This document shows positions 24,046 to 35,145 of a stretch of DNA of 64,000 nt, piece after piece. The stretch covers positions 66,422,979 through 66,486,978 of the forward strand of contig CM034533.1 in the NCBI GenBank assembly GCA_020002185.1. Direction: 5' to 3'. The notes beneath the pieces are model-generated. The model saw only the letters and a program-made list of their open reading frames with translations. It searched no databases and had not been told where the DNA came from. Both the position numbers and the translations under genes were made by a program. Each line of letters opens with the position of its first letter. The stretch's first letter is position 1. This stretch comes from Paraescarpia echinospica (Eukaryota > Annelida > Polychaeta > Sabellida > Siboglinidae).

Positions 24046-25837
24046 ATTGCAATTGACACATTTTGAGTAAATTGAATTATAATTTAAATAAAATAAACTG
24101 CCTCATTTTCTTTATTAAAATGTTATTTCCGATATGGTCCTCAATATATGCTGCATCTCTTTCCTGTCAGACACCCTTCAATTGCACTCCTATTTATACT
24201 AGCTCAAATTTAATTTCAGTTGGCAGCTACAGGCACAAGCCACTTGCACAGTAGGGTGCCACTTGCACATAGTGGAAAGAGGTGTCGGAAATCAGGTGGA
24301 TTATGTGGACATCTCCATGGGATGAACTCGAAGAACATTAAGTTATACAGAGGCACATGCAGTTGTAATTAAAGTGGGACCAATGCATATGCATACCAGC
24401 AGCAACCCTCGGCACAGCTAGGATATTCGCCTACCAGCTGCTCCCAGCTGATGCTGGCCTAGGCTAGGGGAGCTTATCATTTATTAAGCATCCACCCTCC
24501 TTTGGCTGGATCACGCCCTTTGTGAAAGTTGACACTGATGGGGTACAGGATAGTACGGGTTTTATTGGCGACATCAGTTTTACAGTGCATTTGTTGTATT
24601 AAAGGAAATAAAAATAAGGCATTAGCTAAAATCCTTTTTCCATGTGTACACAAAGTTTAACATTGTATGTAACATTTGACAACATTAAAAAATACATTTG
24701 TAGCATAAATTCGAATTTAAGCCCGTCTGTGAAGCGATTCTCACAAAAATAAAATTTTAATGAGCTAGGCGATCACGTGGTATCGTGGCGTCACTTATGA
24801 CACACGAGCATCAGGCCGACCCTTTCCATGCATTCAGAGCACTACAGGTATAGTTTTTGGGTCGAAACGAGTGTCAGAATGAGTTATTTTGCAATATTCC
24901 GACGTAATACAAACACTAGTCATCACAAAGGAACAAGCAGTTATCTTACGGTTCCATATGAATCGAACGTTATTCAAAACAATTAATGCGAATGGGCCTA
25001 CATGTCGACTAGGATTCGCCGAGCTTGGCCTTGGGATCATTTTCAGAATAATTATGTTGAATGCAACCAACGGGAGATAATCTACACCTATAAACATACA
25101 TAGCAAAATGTGTATACCTAAATAGGAAAATAGAGCTAACCATGGATTTTAGAAATATGCTAACCCTCTACACACCCCGTACCCGGATTCTCTACCAATT
25201 TGTCAAAACGGCCCTCTCGCTCGCGACCGATTATAAATATATGAGACAAACTGACTATTACAAATGACCTGCAATCTGATTCTTTATTCACTGCCAAATC
25301 AAACGTGTACATAGTGTAGATGGATCGACTGCCATTATTGGAGTATAGATTGAAACGGATTACATTTCGTTTTACAAGATCGACTAGCTGATGACGGGCG
25401 ATAATAGGGAACCCGTGGCTGCCATGGCGGTTAACGGTGCTCTTCTAAAACTTATATGTAATATCAACTACAGGCAAGACCCAAGAAAATTATAGTTAAA
25501 CAGTTGTCGTTGTCTAGTCAGTGCAAGGCATGATTTAAACAACCCCTTTCGCTGTGTTTTCCGAGCGGCCTTGCCCTACGTCCGTATACATGAGATTTAC
25601 TAGCTCAGACTCGGTCTTTTATTTTAAGGGAATAAAAACACCTATTGCTTGAATTAATGTTATATTACATTCTGCTATCTATTTCCATGTCCACCAAGCA
25701 AACAATAATCAAAAATTCAATGAATTAGAAATTCCACATTTTATGCTGTGCATCCGGACATTTTCGAATATGCATATTTTTGACGCGCTTTTCGGGATGC
25801 CGAGATGTGACGTCACTTATGTCTCAAACTCGCATCA
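24046..25837. other. Intergenic stretch without a gene
   Basis: No coding structure. A segment near 24786-24815 (GCGTCACTTATG, then GCATC) recurs in direct orientation near 25807-25835, possibly marking the ends of an unclassified insertion. Confidence 0.35.
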
Positions 25838-26206
<369 letters not shown>

Positions 26207-26515
26207 GCGCCAGTATAGAAGGGAAAGACTCGATAACGACGAGAACTTATCTCAAAACGGAAGTCGAGGCAAGAGAGCGTACAACAGGAACAAGGTATGG
26301 TATTAACCAACGCAATAATACAGGAAGCGGAAATGTGATACTTATCCAATATGGCGTGACCACTTTCTTTTCTCCTTCACTAATCTAATAATAGCACATA
26401 AGTTTGTAAGGTTATAACGTGATAGTCCATATGACATACAAATATGCAGTAGAGTCAATATGGGCATATGTCACACAAAATATGCAGTAGAGTCAATAGG
26501 TCCATGGCACATGTA

Positions 26516-27652
26516 TTATAACTCATAGGCTAGTAGATATACAGGTTTATTACGTCTGCGGATGGGCCGAGTGGGCCTCACGTTGTCACTGGGTGTGGTT
26601 GGTGGTTTCGGTAGCGCGGTTGTAGGGGCCTCAGGTGGCGCTGTGATCGTCAGTGGAGCCTCGGGCGGTGCTGCGATCACTAATGGGATTTCGGGTGGAG
26701 TTGCATTCGCTTGGACATCAGACGGGGTGTCGTCTTCGTATGGCGGGACGTCTTCCGTGTCATCTCCATCATCACGATGGCGCGTGGGTATTGTGGTCGA
26801 CACATGACCGGGTACTAAATAGCACTCGGATAGTCGCACCTTGTATGATGAAGTGCGTAGTTGAGATCCGCTAAATTTGCGAATGTAGCACCAGCTATCT
26901 TCGATAGAGGTGACTAGATAGCGGTCTCGAGCTTGCGACTTATTGCGGTCGGATAGTACGTAAACCAAGTCACCGACATGAATTATCGGTACAGGCGCTT
27001 CTTTGCCGCGAGGAGCCTTCGACGTCTGGCTGTGTGCGTGATTTTGTAGGCGAGACTGATGTTGTTCAGCGATGATGGCACGATCTAAAATAGGCAACTG
27101 CGAGTTGGAAAACTGGTCTCGTTGGAACCATATTTCGCGTGCCGATAGGCCGCGACCCCGGATTCTGGAGTTGAGTTGAGAGGTAGCAATTGCCAGTATA
27201 AGAGGTGACACCGGTCCTCCGCCAGGCTCCTGTCGTAGCAGCTCATCTTCAACCTCTGACACAGCTTTCTCGGCTATGGGGTTTTTGTTAGAGTTTTTGA
27301 TTCTCCCTATCTCCAAACGAATACCCAAACGTAGCAGAGTTGGGTCGTTCACGAGAGCGATGAACCATGGGGCTTGATCCACGCGGATGATCGCAGGGGG
27401 CCCGTCGAGGGGTCGAAACTCTGTGCAGAGTCGAGCGAGGCAGTCACGTAACGCGTCATGGCGTTCGCTCTCGATGATGCACGTAAAAGTGTATGAGCTA
27501 ACGGTTTCGCGGACGACAAATATGAGTTGTCGGTTACGCTTGATAACATCTGCTGCGAACGAAACACCAATCGCTTCGGGAGCGTCGGTCGTTGTTTGTT
27601 CGATGAGTGTAGTCGGAATATTTTTTAGTGACATGCATAAATTATATGGCAT
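26516..27652 (-). CDS. Retrotransposon integrase (core and C-terminal part)
   Basis: The 378-codon frame starts just after the Gag-Pol frame stops and lies in a different frame. The integrase core reads AIGVSFAADVIKRNRQLIFV (first catalytic Asp near residue 35), then IIRVDQAPW (second Asp near 95) and NSNKNPIAEKAVSEVE (Glu near 133), giving a D-D-E set. Downstream HVGDLVYVLSDRNKSQARD is the DNA-binding SH3-like region. The last 90 residues are Pro/Ala/Thr-rich repeats (PPEAP). The integrase zinc-binding N-terminus is split across the junction with the upstream frame, so the shift near 27660-27700 is probably a disabling mutation rather than a programmed one. Confidence 0.8.
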   Translation of the reverse strand: MPYNLCMSLKNIPTTLIEQTTTDAPEAIGVSFAADVIKRNRQLIFVVRETVSSYTFTCIIESERHDALRDCLARLCTEFRPLDGPPAIIRVDQAPWFIALVNDPTLLRLGIRLEIGRIKNSNKNPIAEKAVSEVEDELLRQEPGGGPVSPLILAIATSQLNSRIRGRGLSAREIWFQRDQFSNSQLPILDRAIIAEQHQSRLQNHAHSQTSKAPRGKEAPVPIIHVGDLVYVLSDRNKSQARDRYLVTSIEDSWCYIRKFSGSQLRTSSYKVRLSECYLVPGHVSTTIPTRHRDDGDDTEDVPPYEDDTPSDVQANATPPEIPLVIAAPPEAPLTITAPPEAPTTALPKPPTTPSDNVRPTRPIRRRNKPVYLLAYEL

Positions 27653-27667
27653 GCGTCGGTCACTCGC

Positions 27668-30600
27668 TCAATCGCGTTGTCGATGTCCAATGCGAAGAAG
27701 TTTACGACGAACTACGAGTTTCAGTTGGTGTTTTGATGGGTGGCTCAGCTTTAGGTGGATCGCTGTTAGTAAGCCATCTAACACTTGTCGTGGAACTACG
27801 ATAAGTTCTTTGGTTGGCGCGAATGGTATGTCGCACTTGACAACGATGACGCCGTCGCGAGCCAACGTTGTAGTACATAAGTAACGTTTTACGTCCTTGG
27901 CGTTGGTTACTTTTTTGGATGGACGCGTGCCTTGTTTTAGGTGAGCTCTGACGCGCCGTAGGTCAGAGCACTCTGATTGTGTAGAGAACCATGCGGACCT
28001 GCTCGTGAACGGAAGGCGAGTGGAGCCGGATATGATATCTTCCACAGCAACACTCATAACGACAGATTGTTCGATTTGCGATATGAAAGAACACATCTGG
28101 CAATGTGGTTCATGGCATTCCGGTGCGTTTCTGCTTGCGAAGTCGGATAGTATGTTTGATGAACCCGCCAGGTGGCGCACTGTGACTTGGTATCGGGCGA
28201 CAACTGAAAGAAACGATGTCACGCGAGGGCTAGATGAAAATTCGCCACGGCATAGTTTGTCAATGGCCTGCACACACGGTTTGCTGTCGGTGAGTAGACA
28301 CGGCTTCGACTTTGATTGTATGATGTACGGGCTGAAGTGTTTGACTGTTGCAGCAATGCCTAACGCTTCGATTTCGCAGGGTAGCCATGTAACTTGGTGT
28401 TTCTTTAGTTTGGCGCTGAAAAACCCGGCAAGACGGGTCTGTCCATTTCGCGAAACGTATAGTGTGGATCCGATGCCACGTTTGGTAACCGAACCGTCGG
28501 TAACGATCCATAGTTGGTCACTGGGCCGCGGTAATGTGATCGATCTGTTGGTGGAGAGTGTGTTTTGGGCTACACGGAACGCCTCACGGATGTCATCAGT
28601 CCATGTCAATGTCTCCTGTGATTTCATGCCCGCAATGTACGACTCGAGGGGTGCAAGTACTTTGGAACACTGAGAGATGACGCGTCCCAACACTTCATAT
28701 GCTCCAACGAAGGAACGAAGTCCCAGAACGGTTTGTGGCGGTGTGCACGATGCCAGAGTAGCGATGCGGTGAGGACTGGCATGTAATGTACCTTCTGACC
28801 ACACCCAGCCTAGGATGGTCGTTGATTTGCGGCAAACCCTGGTCTTCTTTGCTGAAAGTCGTAAGCCGCATCGAGCAAGGGCATCAAGGACACGACTCCA
28901 GTTGTCTAGTAGTTCTTGTGGCGAGTTGCCCCCGCAGTACAAATCGTCAGCCAACTTGGCGACGACGCCCTCTTGTAACAGATCACCAAAGACTCGGCAC
29001 ATGAGTTCTTCCAATGCCGTCTCAGAGCCGGGCATGCCCATGGCACATCGTGTGTACACGAGAACTCCACGAAAAGGTGTCGCAACTCCGCAGTATTTGA
29101 GTGAGTCCTTCGATAGAGGGATCTGATAGAATGCATTCGTCCAGTCTGATACAACGATGTACTTCCAGCAAGCTATGGATCTTAGTGTCGAATCCACGTC
29201 TGGCATGAGAGAAGGCTGCGGCTTGCTGTAACGTCCTACTTCCGTGAAGGCAGTGACGAGTCGTGATCCTCCATTAGCTTTGCGTACGAGAAATGATGGG
29301 TTAAGGTATTCGACCACCACCCCGATATCTTCTGGACGACGGAATACACCGGCCGCCTCCAAATCATCAAACTTTTCCTGAAGTTCGACGAGTTTGTCGC
29401 GTTGCCCGTTGTATCCTACGATTTTCGAGTTGAACACGGTGTCAAATTGTTGATGCAGATTGCGGAACTGGTTGCGCAAGTCGTCAGACAAGAGGTTGCC
29501 ACTGTCTAGTTCGATAGTGTCTGGAAATTGCACGTCTGCTGCGTGTGTGCTTGTGTTTTTGATTACGATGTCTTCCACATAGTTGGTGTCACATGCTGTG
29601 GTACCACGCACTTGGCAAAAGTGCTCGTTGCGTCCTATTTTCAAGGGATGTGAACACGTGTTTAGTAAACGGATTTTGTCCCCGACTGCCTCGACAATGG
29701 CAGGTTGGGGCCAATCTTGGTAGTGCAATGTTGACTTATGATCGTTACGAGGTTCGATCGCCACTACAAGATCGTCGAGTGCTGATGGAATAGACAGTTC
29801 TATGTAGTCGCCTGGCCAAACAGTAGTGGACGCGGGTGGCGCACGCAACACGTAGGCCTGCGCTCTGCGAATCGTGTGATGTTGGGAACGGTTGACGTTC
29901 TCCATCCCGTAGAGTATCACAGTTTCGTCAATGCTGATCTGATTTTTGGCGGGACGAACGGATATGTCATTGGTTGTCATGAATAGTGTTCCCGCAAGTA
30001 CATCGACATCCAAGTCTTTAACGACAAGGGCATCGAGGTGTAGGTCAAGATTATCCCGCGATAACACGAGCCTTGTTTCTCCGATTACATTGAGTGGGGT
30101 TACACCATCAGCTTGTCTTGCGAGCTGGGAGCTTTTGGTGATTTTTCCACCAATTGACCTGGCCACCGTCTCTCTAATCATGTTGGTTTCGGCCCCAGTG
30201 TCGAGGGTAAGACGTATTGGGTGGTGACGATGGAACGCCTTGAAGAATGGACACTGTTTCGTATTTACGCGACAAGTCGCCGACACTTTTTGTACGTCAT
30301 TGACGTAGCCGTCATTCACCGGTGGTTCCTCGTCTCCGCTGTCTTCGCAGTTTAGTCCTGTCACGTTGCGTGCCTTAGTCATGAACAGTCTGTCTTGCTC
30401 GGGCAAGTACTTGCAAGCGTTTAGATAGTGGTCTACTATCGGTCTACCAGCCTGCTTACAGAGTGGGCATTGTTTTGCTCGTTGGGTTCGTTGGTAGCTT
30501 TGTGGGCGAGCGGGCCCAGAGCGTGTGCGTGGTTGGCAGTAGGTTGACTGTCTCAGGATTTTGGTCTCTGACATAGAATGGATCTCGTCCAGTAGGGACC

Positions 30601-31162
30601 CCAGGGGCTGAGAGATCTCTGGTTTAAGACTGGCTAGCGTGCGGCTCCGCAATTCGGTTCCGTACCGCTGTTTTATGAGTCTAGATAGCTCCTGATGGAT
30701 AAGTCTAAGCCAGCTCAATACAACCATGTTCTCTAGCGACGGTGATAAGTCCTCATCTACGGTCGGGAACTCGTCGTGGTGTGATATACCGCCACCCACT
30801 GTCAGCAGACTATCATCAACGAACGCCAGGTCCTCGTGGTTTTCGTCTGATTCAAGTTTTATGTCGGCGAAATCTATGAAGTGAGCGCCGCTTGTCTGAA
30901 ACCCGAAGTGAAGTCTGATTGCCTGCCATATGGAGTTGACGGATGTCGAGTTTTTGACGATGGTATTTCGCGATATGATCGGACAGAAGTTGGCAATCTG
31001 CCCAAGAATTAATTCTAAGTGCGCGACTTTTTGTTGTGCCGTTCGCCTAACCAAGCCTGGTGTGTCTTCGGTATCGTCAAGTAAGCCTCTGAGTGGAGAA
31101 GTGTTAGTTTTCTTTCCCCATGTTACCTGGTCGAGTAGGAATGGTGCGAAATTCGCGTCCAA
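27668..31162 (-). CDS. Retrotransposon Gag-Pol polyprotein (Gag, protease, RT, RNase H)
   Basis: The 1164-codon open frame has a Gag-like N-terminus (about 1-220) and a zinc finger CPLCKQAGRPIVDHYLNAC near 232. The aspartic protease core LTLDTGAETN lies near 320. RT motifs include SRLVTAFTEVGRY, VVSDWTNAFYQIPL (about 670) and the catalytic KLADDLYCGG (about 738). RNase H motifs are LWIVTDGSVTKRGIG (about 886) and LLTDSKPC (about 960). The start of an integrase zinc domain (HLKLSHPSKHQL) is at the end. The RT box is LADD rather than the common YxDD. The first codon is TTG directly after an in-frame TAA, so the true Gag start is missing or lies in another frame. Strong family identity; activity unlikely because of the integrase frameshift. 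Confidence 0.9.
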   Translation of the reverse strand: MDANFAPFLLDQVTWGKKTNTSPLRGLLDDTEDTPGLVRRTAQQKVAHLELILGQIANFCPIISRNTIVKNSTSVNSIWQAIRLHFGFQTSGAHFIDFADIKLESDENHEDLAFVDDSLLTVGGGISHHDEFPTVDEDLSPSLENMVVLSWLRLIHQELSRLIKQRYGTELRSRTLASLKPEISQPLGSLLDEIHSMSETKILRQSTYCQPRTRSGPARPQSYQRTQRAKQCPLCKQAGRPIVDHYLNACKYLPEQDRLFMTKARNVTGLNCEDSGDEEPPVNDGYVNDVQKVSATCRVNTKQCPFFKAFHRHHPIRLTLDTGAETNMIRETVARSIGGKITKSSQLARQADGVTPLNVIGETRLVLSRDNLDLHLDALVVKDLDVDVLAGTLFMTTNDISVRPAKNQISIDETVILYGMENVNRSQHHTIRRAQAYVLRAPPASTTVWPGDYIELSIPSALDDLVVAIEPRNDHKSTLHYQDWPQPAIVEAVGDKIRLLNTCSHPLKIGRNEHFCQVRGTTACDTNYVEDIVIKNTSTHAADVQFPDTIELDSGNLLSDDLRNQFRNLHQQFDTVFNSKIVGYNGQRDKLVELQEKFDDLEAAGVFRRPEDIGVVVEYLNPSFLVRKANGGSRLVTAFTEVGRYSKPQPSLMPDVDSTLRSIACWKYIVVSDWTNAFYQIPLSKDSLKYCGVATPFRGVLVYTRCAMGMPGSETALEELMCRVFGDLLQEGVVAKLADDLYCGGNSPQELLDNWSRVLDALARCGLRLSAKKTRVCRKSTTILGWVWSEGTLHASPHRIATLASCTPPQTVLGLRSFVGAYEVLGRVISQCSKVLAPLESYIAGMKSQETLTWTDDIREAFRVAQNTLSTNRSITLPRPSDQLWIVTDGSVTKRGIGSTLYVSRNGQTRLAGFFSAKLKKHQVTWLPCEIEALGIAATVKHFSPYIIQSKSKPCLLTDSKPCVQAIDKLCRGEFSSSPRVTSFLSVVARYQVTVRHLAGSSNILSDFASRNAPECHEPHCQMCSFISQIEQSVVMSVAVEDIISGSTRLPFTSRSAWFSTQSECSDLRRVRAHLKQGTRPSKKVTNAKDVKRYLCTTTLARDGVIVVKCDIPFAPTKELIVVPRQVLDGLLTAIHLKLSHPSKHQLKLVVRRKLLRIGHRQRD

Positions 31163-31584
31163 TTATAGAGTATATTGGAGGTTTTGGCGCCAGCTCTCAT
31201 ATGACGTCAGTGTTTCGTGTTTTGAAAGAGACCACTGTTTTGGAGCTCTCTGTGACTGAGCCATTGTCGCGTTTGACGTGTAGCTCAATCGTGTATGCAA
31301 ATGCCAGCAATGTTCAATGTTCAATGTTAATTACTGCGTACAGAAAGTAAGCATTCGTCGTGCCGTTTGTTTGGCTATACGAGTATCTATCCACTTCAGT
31401 AGTGAAAACGCTGCCACCACGTCAGTATAGAAGGGAAAGACTCGATAACGACGAGAACATTTATTGAACAGACTTATCTCAAAACGGAAGTCGAGGCAAG
31501 AGAGGGTACAACAGGAACAAGGTATGGAATTAACCAACGCAATAATACAGGAAGCGGAAATGTGATACTTATCCAATATGGCGC

Positions 31585-32955
31585 TGTCTTTTTTGTTTGG
31601 GTTTTCACAAGCGAATGTATTCAAAAAATAATTTCGCGAGGTGTTATGCCAGGGGGTATTCATGTAACTTGACTGTATGGCTACCAAGACACCACAATGA
31701 CCTGTTCTTATCCAATCCACATGCACTCATTTTCAATGTTCTCTAATACCAGTTTCATTCATTAGGCGGCACAGATTACTAGAATGTGCTAAGCCTACCA
31801 CAATACAGTGCCATTGCCAAGCATTGTAACATAAGCATGGGGGAGGGGCTGAAACCTAATATTTTTGGTGGGGGAGAGCTCCAAATGAGCCACGTTCCCC
31901 CAATATTCACGACATTCCAACACTTATTCGGAATACTATATTGTTGTGGCATATATAACATTAGTGTACCAATTTAAAATTGTAATCCAGCTAGAATTTT
32001 ATGTTATAGTTCCAGTACAAACTGTACGGGTTTGCTATGATTTGAGTGTATTGAAACGTGCATGTTTGGATGTACATAAAATGGCCAATAATATCGGACA
32101 TAACCAAACATCACTAATATTAACATTGATTTATTAAATATCAGGTACAATAAATACATATGTATCAATATATTGGTACAACAATAATTATTGCAAACAA
32201 TAAGGTATAACAGTTAAAATGCAACATGATTGTATTGATTATGAGTATATCATGTTTGCGTGACACTCGCGCTTTGTGTATTGTTCTTGGAAAAATAAAC
32301 ACAATTATTATATAAACAGGTCCACCACTGACAAAGTTCACCAGTAAATAACAGCTTAAAATATCTTTCTAAACATACGTGCTTGGACAACTCGTCTTTG
32401 TACGTGTCTCCATGGATCAATCAACATTTATTAACAATCGTGTTAATTGATATGGTTCCGGTTAGCATAAATTAGGGGGAGCATCCATAATTTTTGTCAA
32501 GTGGGGGGGGGGTATAATTTTATGGGAATGCGTGTTTTTTGGGATATCTATAGCAAAGTTACAGAACGGTAACAAAATTGAAATTACGTCATGGATTGTT
32601 CCTTGCAACCAACATTATGTGCGTGACCATCGTCAAGGTTTGACCTGACAATGATGTTTACCTACATAATATAAATGTGCACTAGGCCTACACTACTAAC
32701 GCTGCAACACCTCTGCTAAATCAACCTTTTTCGTATAGAGTTCTCGCTTGAACAACTTTGCATTAAGTTTTTGTTATACAAAAACACATTTTGGATCAAA
32801 AAGCATCAAAATATACGATTTCCGAATTATCTATGCGTTCGGCATTTATTTTTGATGACTAGACGGACGTTGTTGTTACGCAGTAGGTCACATGATGGAC
32901 AGGTCAATTATTAATGCAGGTTCTACTCTAATGTACGTAGTCGATCTTAATAATG
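31585..32955. repeat. Unit-1 duplicated intergenic DNA between the LTR element and IL-17 gene 1
   Basis: 31620-31760 matches 44325-44458, and 31960-32250 matches 44500-44770 and 48950-49200. 32270-32950 matches 49370-50110. No gene. It is the 3' flank of IL-17 gene 1 and carries its polyadenylation signal (AATAAA on minus, 32845-32850). Confidence 0.75.
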
Positions 32956-34440
32956 TCAAACTGTGGGTCTGCGTGCACATGTGCAACCGACAGAGATTTT
33001 CTGCCAGCCGGACTGCCACTTATAGTAGCCAGCGTCGTCACATTCTTCCATCACACGTAGAACGTGTACGTTATAGTAGACAGGTTCGCATTGTGAGAGA
33101 CCATCGAGGCCAATACAGCGGTCACACTTACAGCGGGCTTCCTTCAACTCGTTAGGGTAGCGCTTGTTGTCATCGTTGATGACGTTGTACCAGGGACAGA
33201 GAGAACGCTCTTGGACGAGTGTGTTGTCACTCACAGTCGTCGTCGGACATTCCTGGTCTCCGTATAAATGAAAGTCTCTATGTTCTGATATCAGTAACGC
33301 GTCGCTTAATATTTTCGTGAATGGCTGCGAGATATACATCGATTCGTGCCAGTCGCGACCCTCCCGTGTGTTGTAGAAGTCTAGCCATTGTTGATGCAGT
33401 TCTTGTGCGGTGTAGTGTTTACAACGTTTGATAGGGACAGCTAGTGTACTTGCCAACGCCACAAGTAGAACCAAAGCGGCCACCTAAGAAAGTAAAGTAA
33501 ATACACGTGTAGTCACGTCATCTGAGTTATTAGACATGCAGTCATATGATTCAAAAACACAATTAACTATATAAAATGCGCTCTTTTAACAATGTGAATT
33601 TGCCAGCGTCAGCAAAGACATCTACGTTAAGATTTCTCCCTGTCACAATTGATTTGAGAACATTTACAAGATGATCTTGGCAGGTTGATCAAATGGTCTG
33701 AAAAGTACCAAATGTTAAATTTTGGGAAATGTAAATTCCTCCACACAGGACATGGGAACAAATTTAGGGTTAACCATTAGTGCTGATAAGAAGGTTTCAG
33801 AGCAGGGCGGAATTGCAGCTTCAAAGGGAATTGGATTAATTAGTCGAAATATAGCGTATAAGGAAAACTAACTAATAATACCAATGTACAAAACAACAGT
33901 TAGGCCTCATTTAAAATATTGTATACCACGTGGAGGCCATAGTGTATATTAGATTCTCGATAAGCCAAAAGCTTCCTTGTCCACCTGCCATCTAGAGTTA
34001 CTTCCCTGAGTGGCAATATTGTTAAATGTATAAGTTTCTCCCATCTTATAGGATTTTCTAACATTTGGTAAATATTGCTATTACGTTATGACGATTAAAC
34101 AACCAAATTATGCCATCAGCGGACGGGCAATTTTGCTAGTGGGAAATCGAGATGAAGTTCAAATGAACCGGACTGACAGTCAGAGAAGTATAAACTCTTT
34201 TGAGCTGACACAACAGCTAGACTTTGTTATACACAAATACGTTGTAATAGCACCAGACACTCATTATATATATTTGGGTTCGATTCCTTTCTGTAGAGAG
34301 AACATCCAATTTAAACTACTTTCTTATACCCACACATTTTGCATAAATGTTCTTGCTAAAGACATTATAGTATGAGCAGATGTGAGTTATAAAATACATA
34401 CCTTGTTGCGGTGGTAAAGTGTCAACTTTTCGTTGAACAT
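32956..34440 (-). CDS. IL-17 family cytokine, gene 1 (two exons)
   Basis: Exon 1 is 34440-34402 (MFNEKLTLYHRNK, then GTATGT). Exon 2 is 33483-32956 after TTTACTTTCTTAG. The intron is phase 0, giving 188 residues. Exon 2 begins VAALVLLVALASTLAVP, so the signal peptide spans the splice junction and cleavage is expected near STLAVP. The mature part has the IL-17 signature: SLCPWYNVINDDNKRYP, EARCKCDRCIG, LSQCEPVYYNVHVLRV and the C-terminal KISVGCTCARRPTV, with Cys spacing of the cystine-knot fold. It is expected to be a secreted ligand acting on IL-17 receptors in innate immunity; the receptor is unknown. Exon 2 starts with GTG, so calling it as a start would be wrong. Gene 2 (50116-52860) is a duplicate differing at 8 of 175 exon-2 residues. 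The intron contains LINE and SINE debris. Confidence 0.92.
33655..34310 (+). repeat. LINE and SINE remnants in the IL-17 gene 1 intron
   Basis: 33655-33960 is a shortened copy of the LINE debris at 51400-51780 in gene 2's intron (shared ACATTTACAAGATG..CTTG.CAGGTTGATC). 34232-34310 matches the SINE 3' part at 52655-52735, including TTCGATTCC. Both insertions therefore predate the duplication. Confidence 0.6.
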
Positions 34441-34509
34441 TTTGTTTCTCTCGTATGTGACGTTTCTTGTCCCCGGAGTTGTGAAGTCGCACTGATGGTT
34501 GGTAGGCTG

Positions 34510-34559
34510 TTATATACTCTCGACAAGGTAGCTGATGGGACTCCATAATAATTTCCAAT
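34510..34559 (-). promoter_or_regulatory. IL-17 gene 1 core promoter (TATA and CCAAT)
   Basis: On the minus strand TATATAA lies at 34516-34510, 70-76 bp upstream of the ATG, leaving room for a start near 34480 and a 5' UTR of about 40 nt. A CCAAT word (plus orientation, 34555-34559) lies further upstream. Both are conserved at the same spacing in gene 2. Confidence 0.55.
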
Positions 34560-35145
34560 AGGGTCATAATACCTTTAATGAAGATGAAAACTACCCAAAA
34601 GGGAGTGGAAAGTTGACGGAAGTAATAATTACTAGTGCCGCGTCGTCTGACGTTGGAGCTATTCCTAATCTAGACGGACGAAGATATCAACAGAATAATG
34701 TTTCCTGTAAACTGGCCAATTAATAATACACATGGCGGCGGATTATCGCTCTATACAACTGTTATAGGAAGAGAAGGTGTGATTTCGTGTTTATGTGTTT
34801 ATTTGTTGCTATGATCAATAACGTTTGTTATTTCGGAAATGTCGTGGGCTAACTGCCTGAATTTAAAAACAATAGTAAAGAAACAATCTACCAGTTGGCG
34901 CGGCGTTCGCCTAAAATACTGAAACTACTAGGTCGTCGATTTAATGCATTGTGTTTTTAGAATTACGCGTAGGTAAGTGGGTTTTTATTTCGTATGTGGA
35001 GAGAAATTTTAATTTTTTTGTCATTCTCCTATTTAAAGTGTCGGCATGGGTTAACGTTGTGTATTTCACTGTGACGACATTGCATGTTGTAATGCCACAA
35101 GGTATTATTGTGGAAATTTTTCCTAACACAGACCATTACTGGTAT

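Larger units (their letters stand above)
26211..31580 (-). mobile_element. LTR retrotransposon (Ty3/gypsy-like), complete with both LTRs
   Basis: Direct repeats at 26211-26353 (143 bp, 3' LTR) and 31423-31580 (158 bp, 5' LTR) are nearly identical except for a 15-bp block present only in the right copy. GCGC directly flanks the outer edges (26207-26210 and 31581-31584), a possible 4-bp target duplication. Read on the minus strand, a primer-binding-site candidate TGGTGGCAGCGTTTTC (31419-31404) follows the 5' LTR. A purine tract GAAGGAGAAAAGAAAGTGG (26378-26360) precedes the 3' LTR. Domain order Gag-PR-RT-RH-IN fits Ty3/gypsy. The LTRs are unusually short and do not have the usual TG..CA ends. 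Confidence 0.85.

Noticed and set aside
34520..34545. NF-kB-like GGGACTCC word upstream of IL-17 genes 1 and 2
   Set aside because: It fits the consensus only partly and its conservation follows from the duplication.
34316..34567. 83-codon minus frame conserved in both IL-17 copies
   Set aside because: It overlaps the TATA box and exon 1 in another frame and cannot splice in frame to exon 2; conservation is explained by recent duplication.
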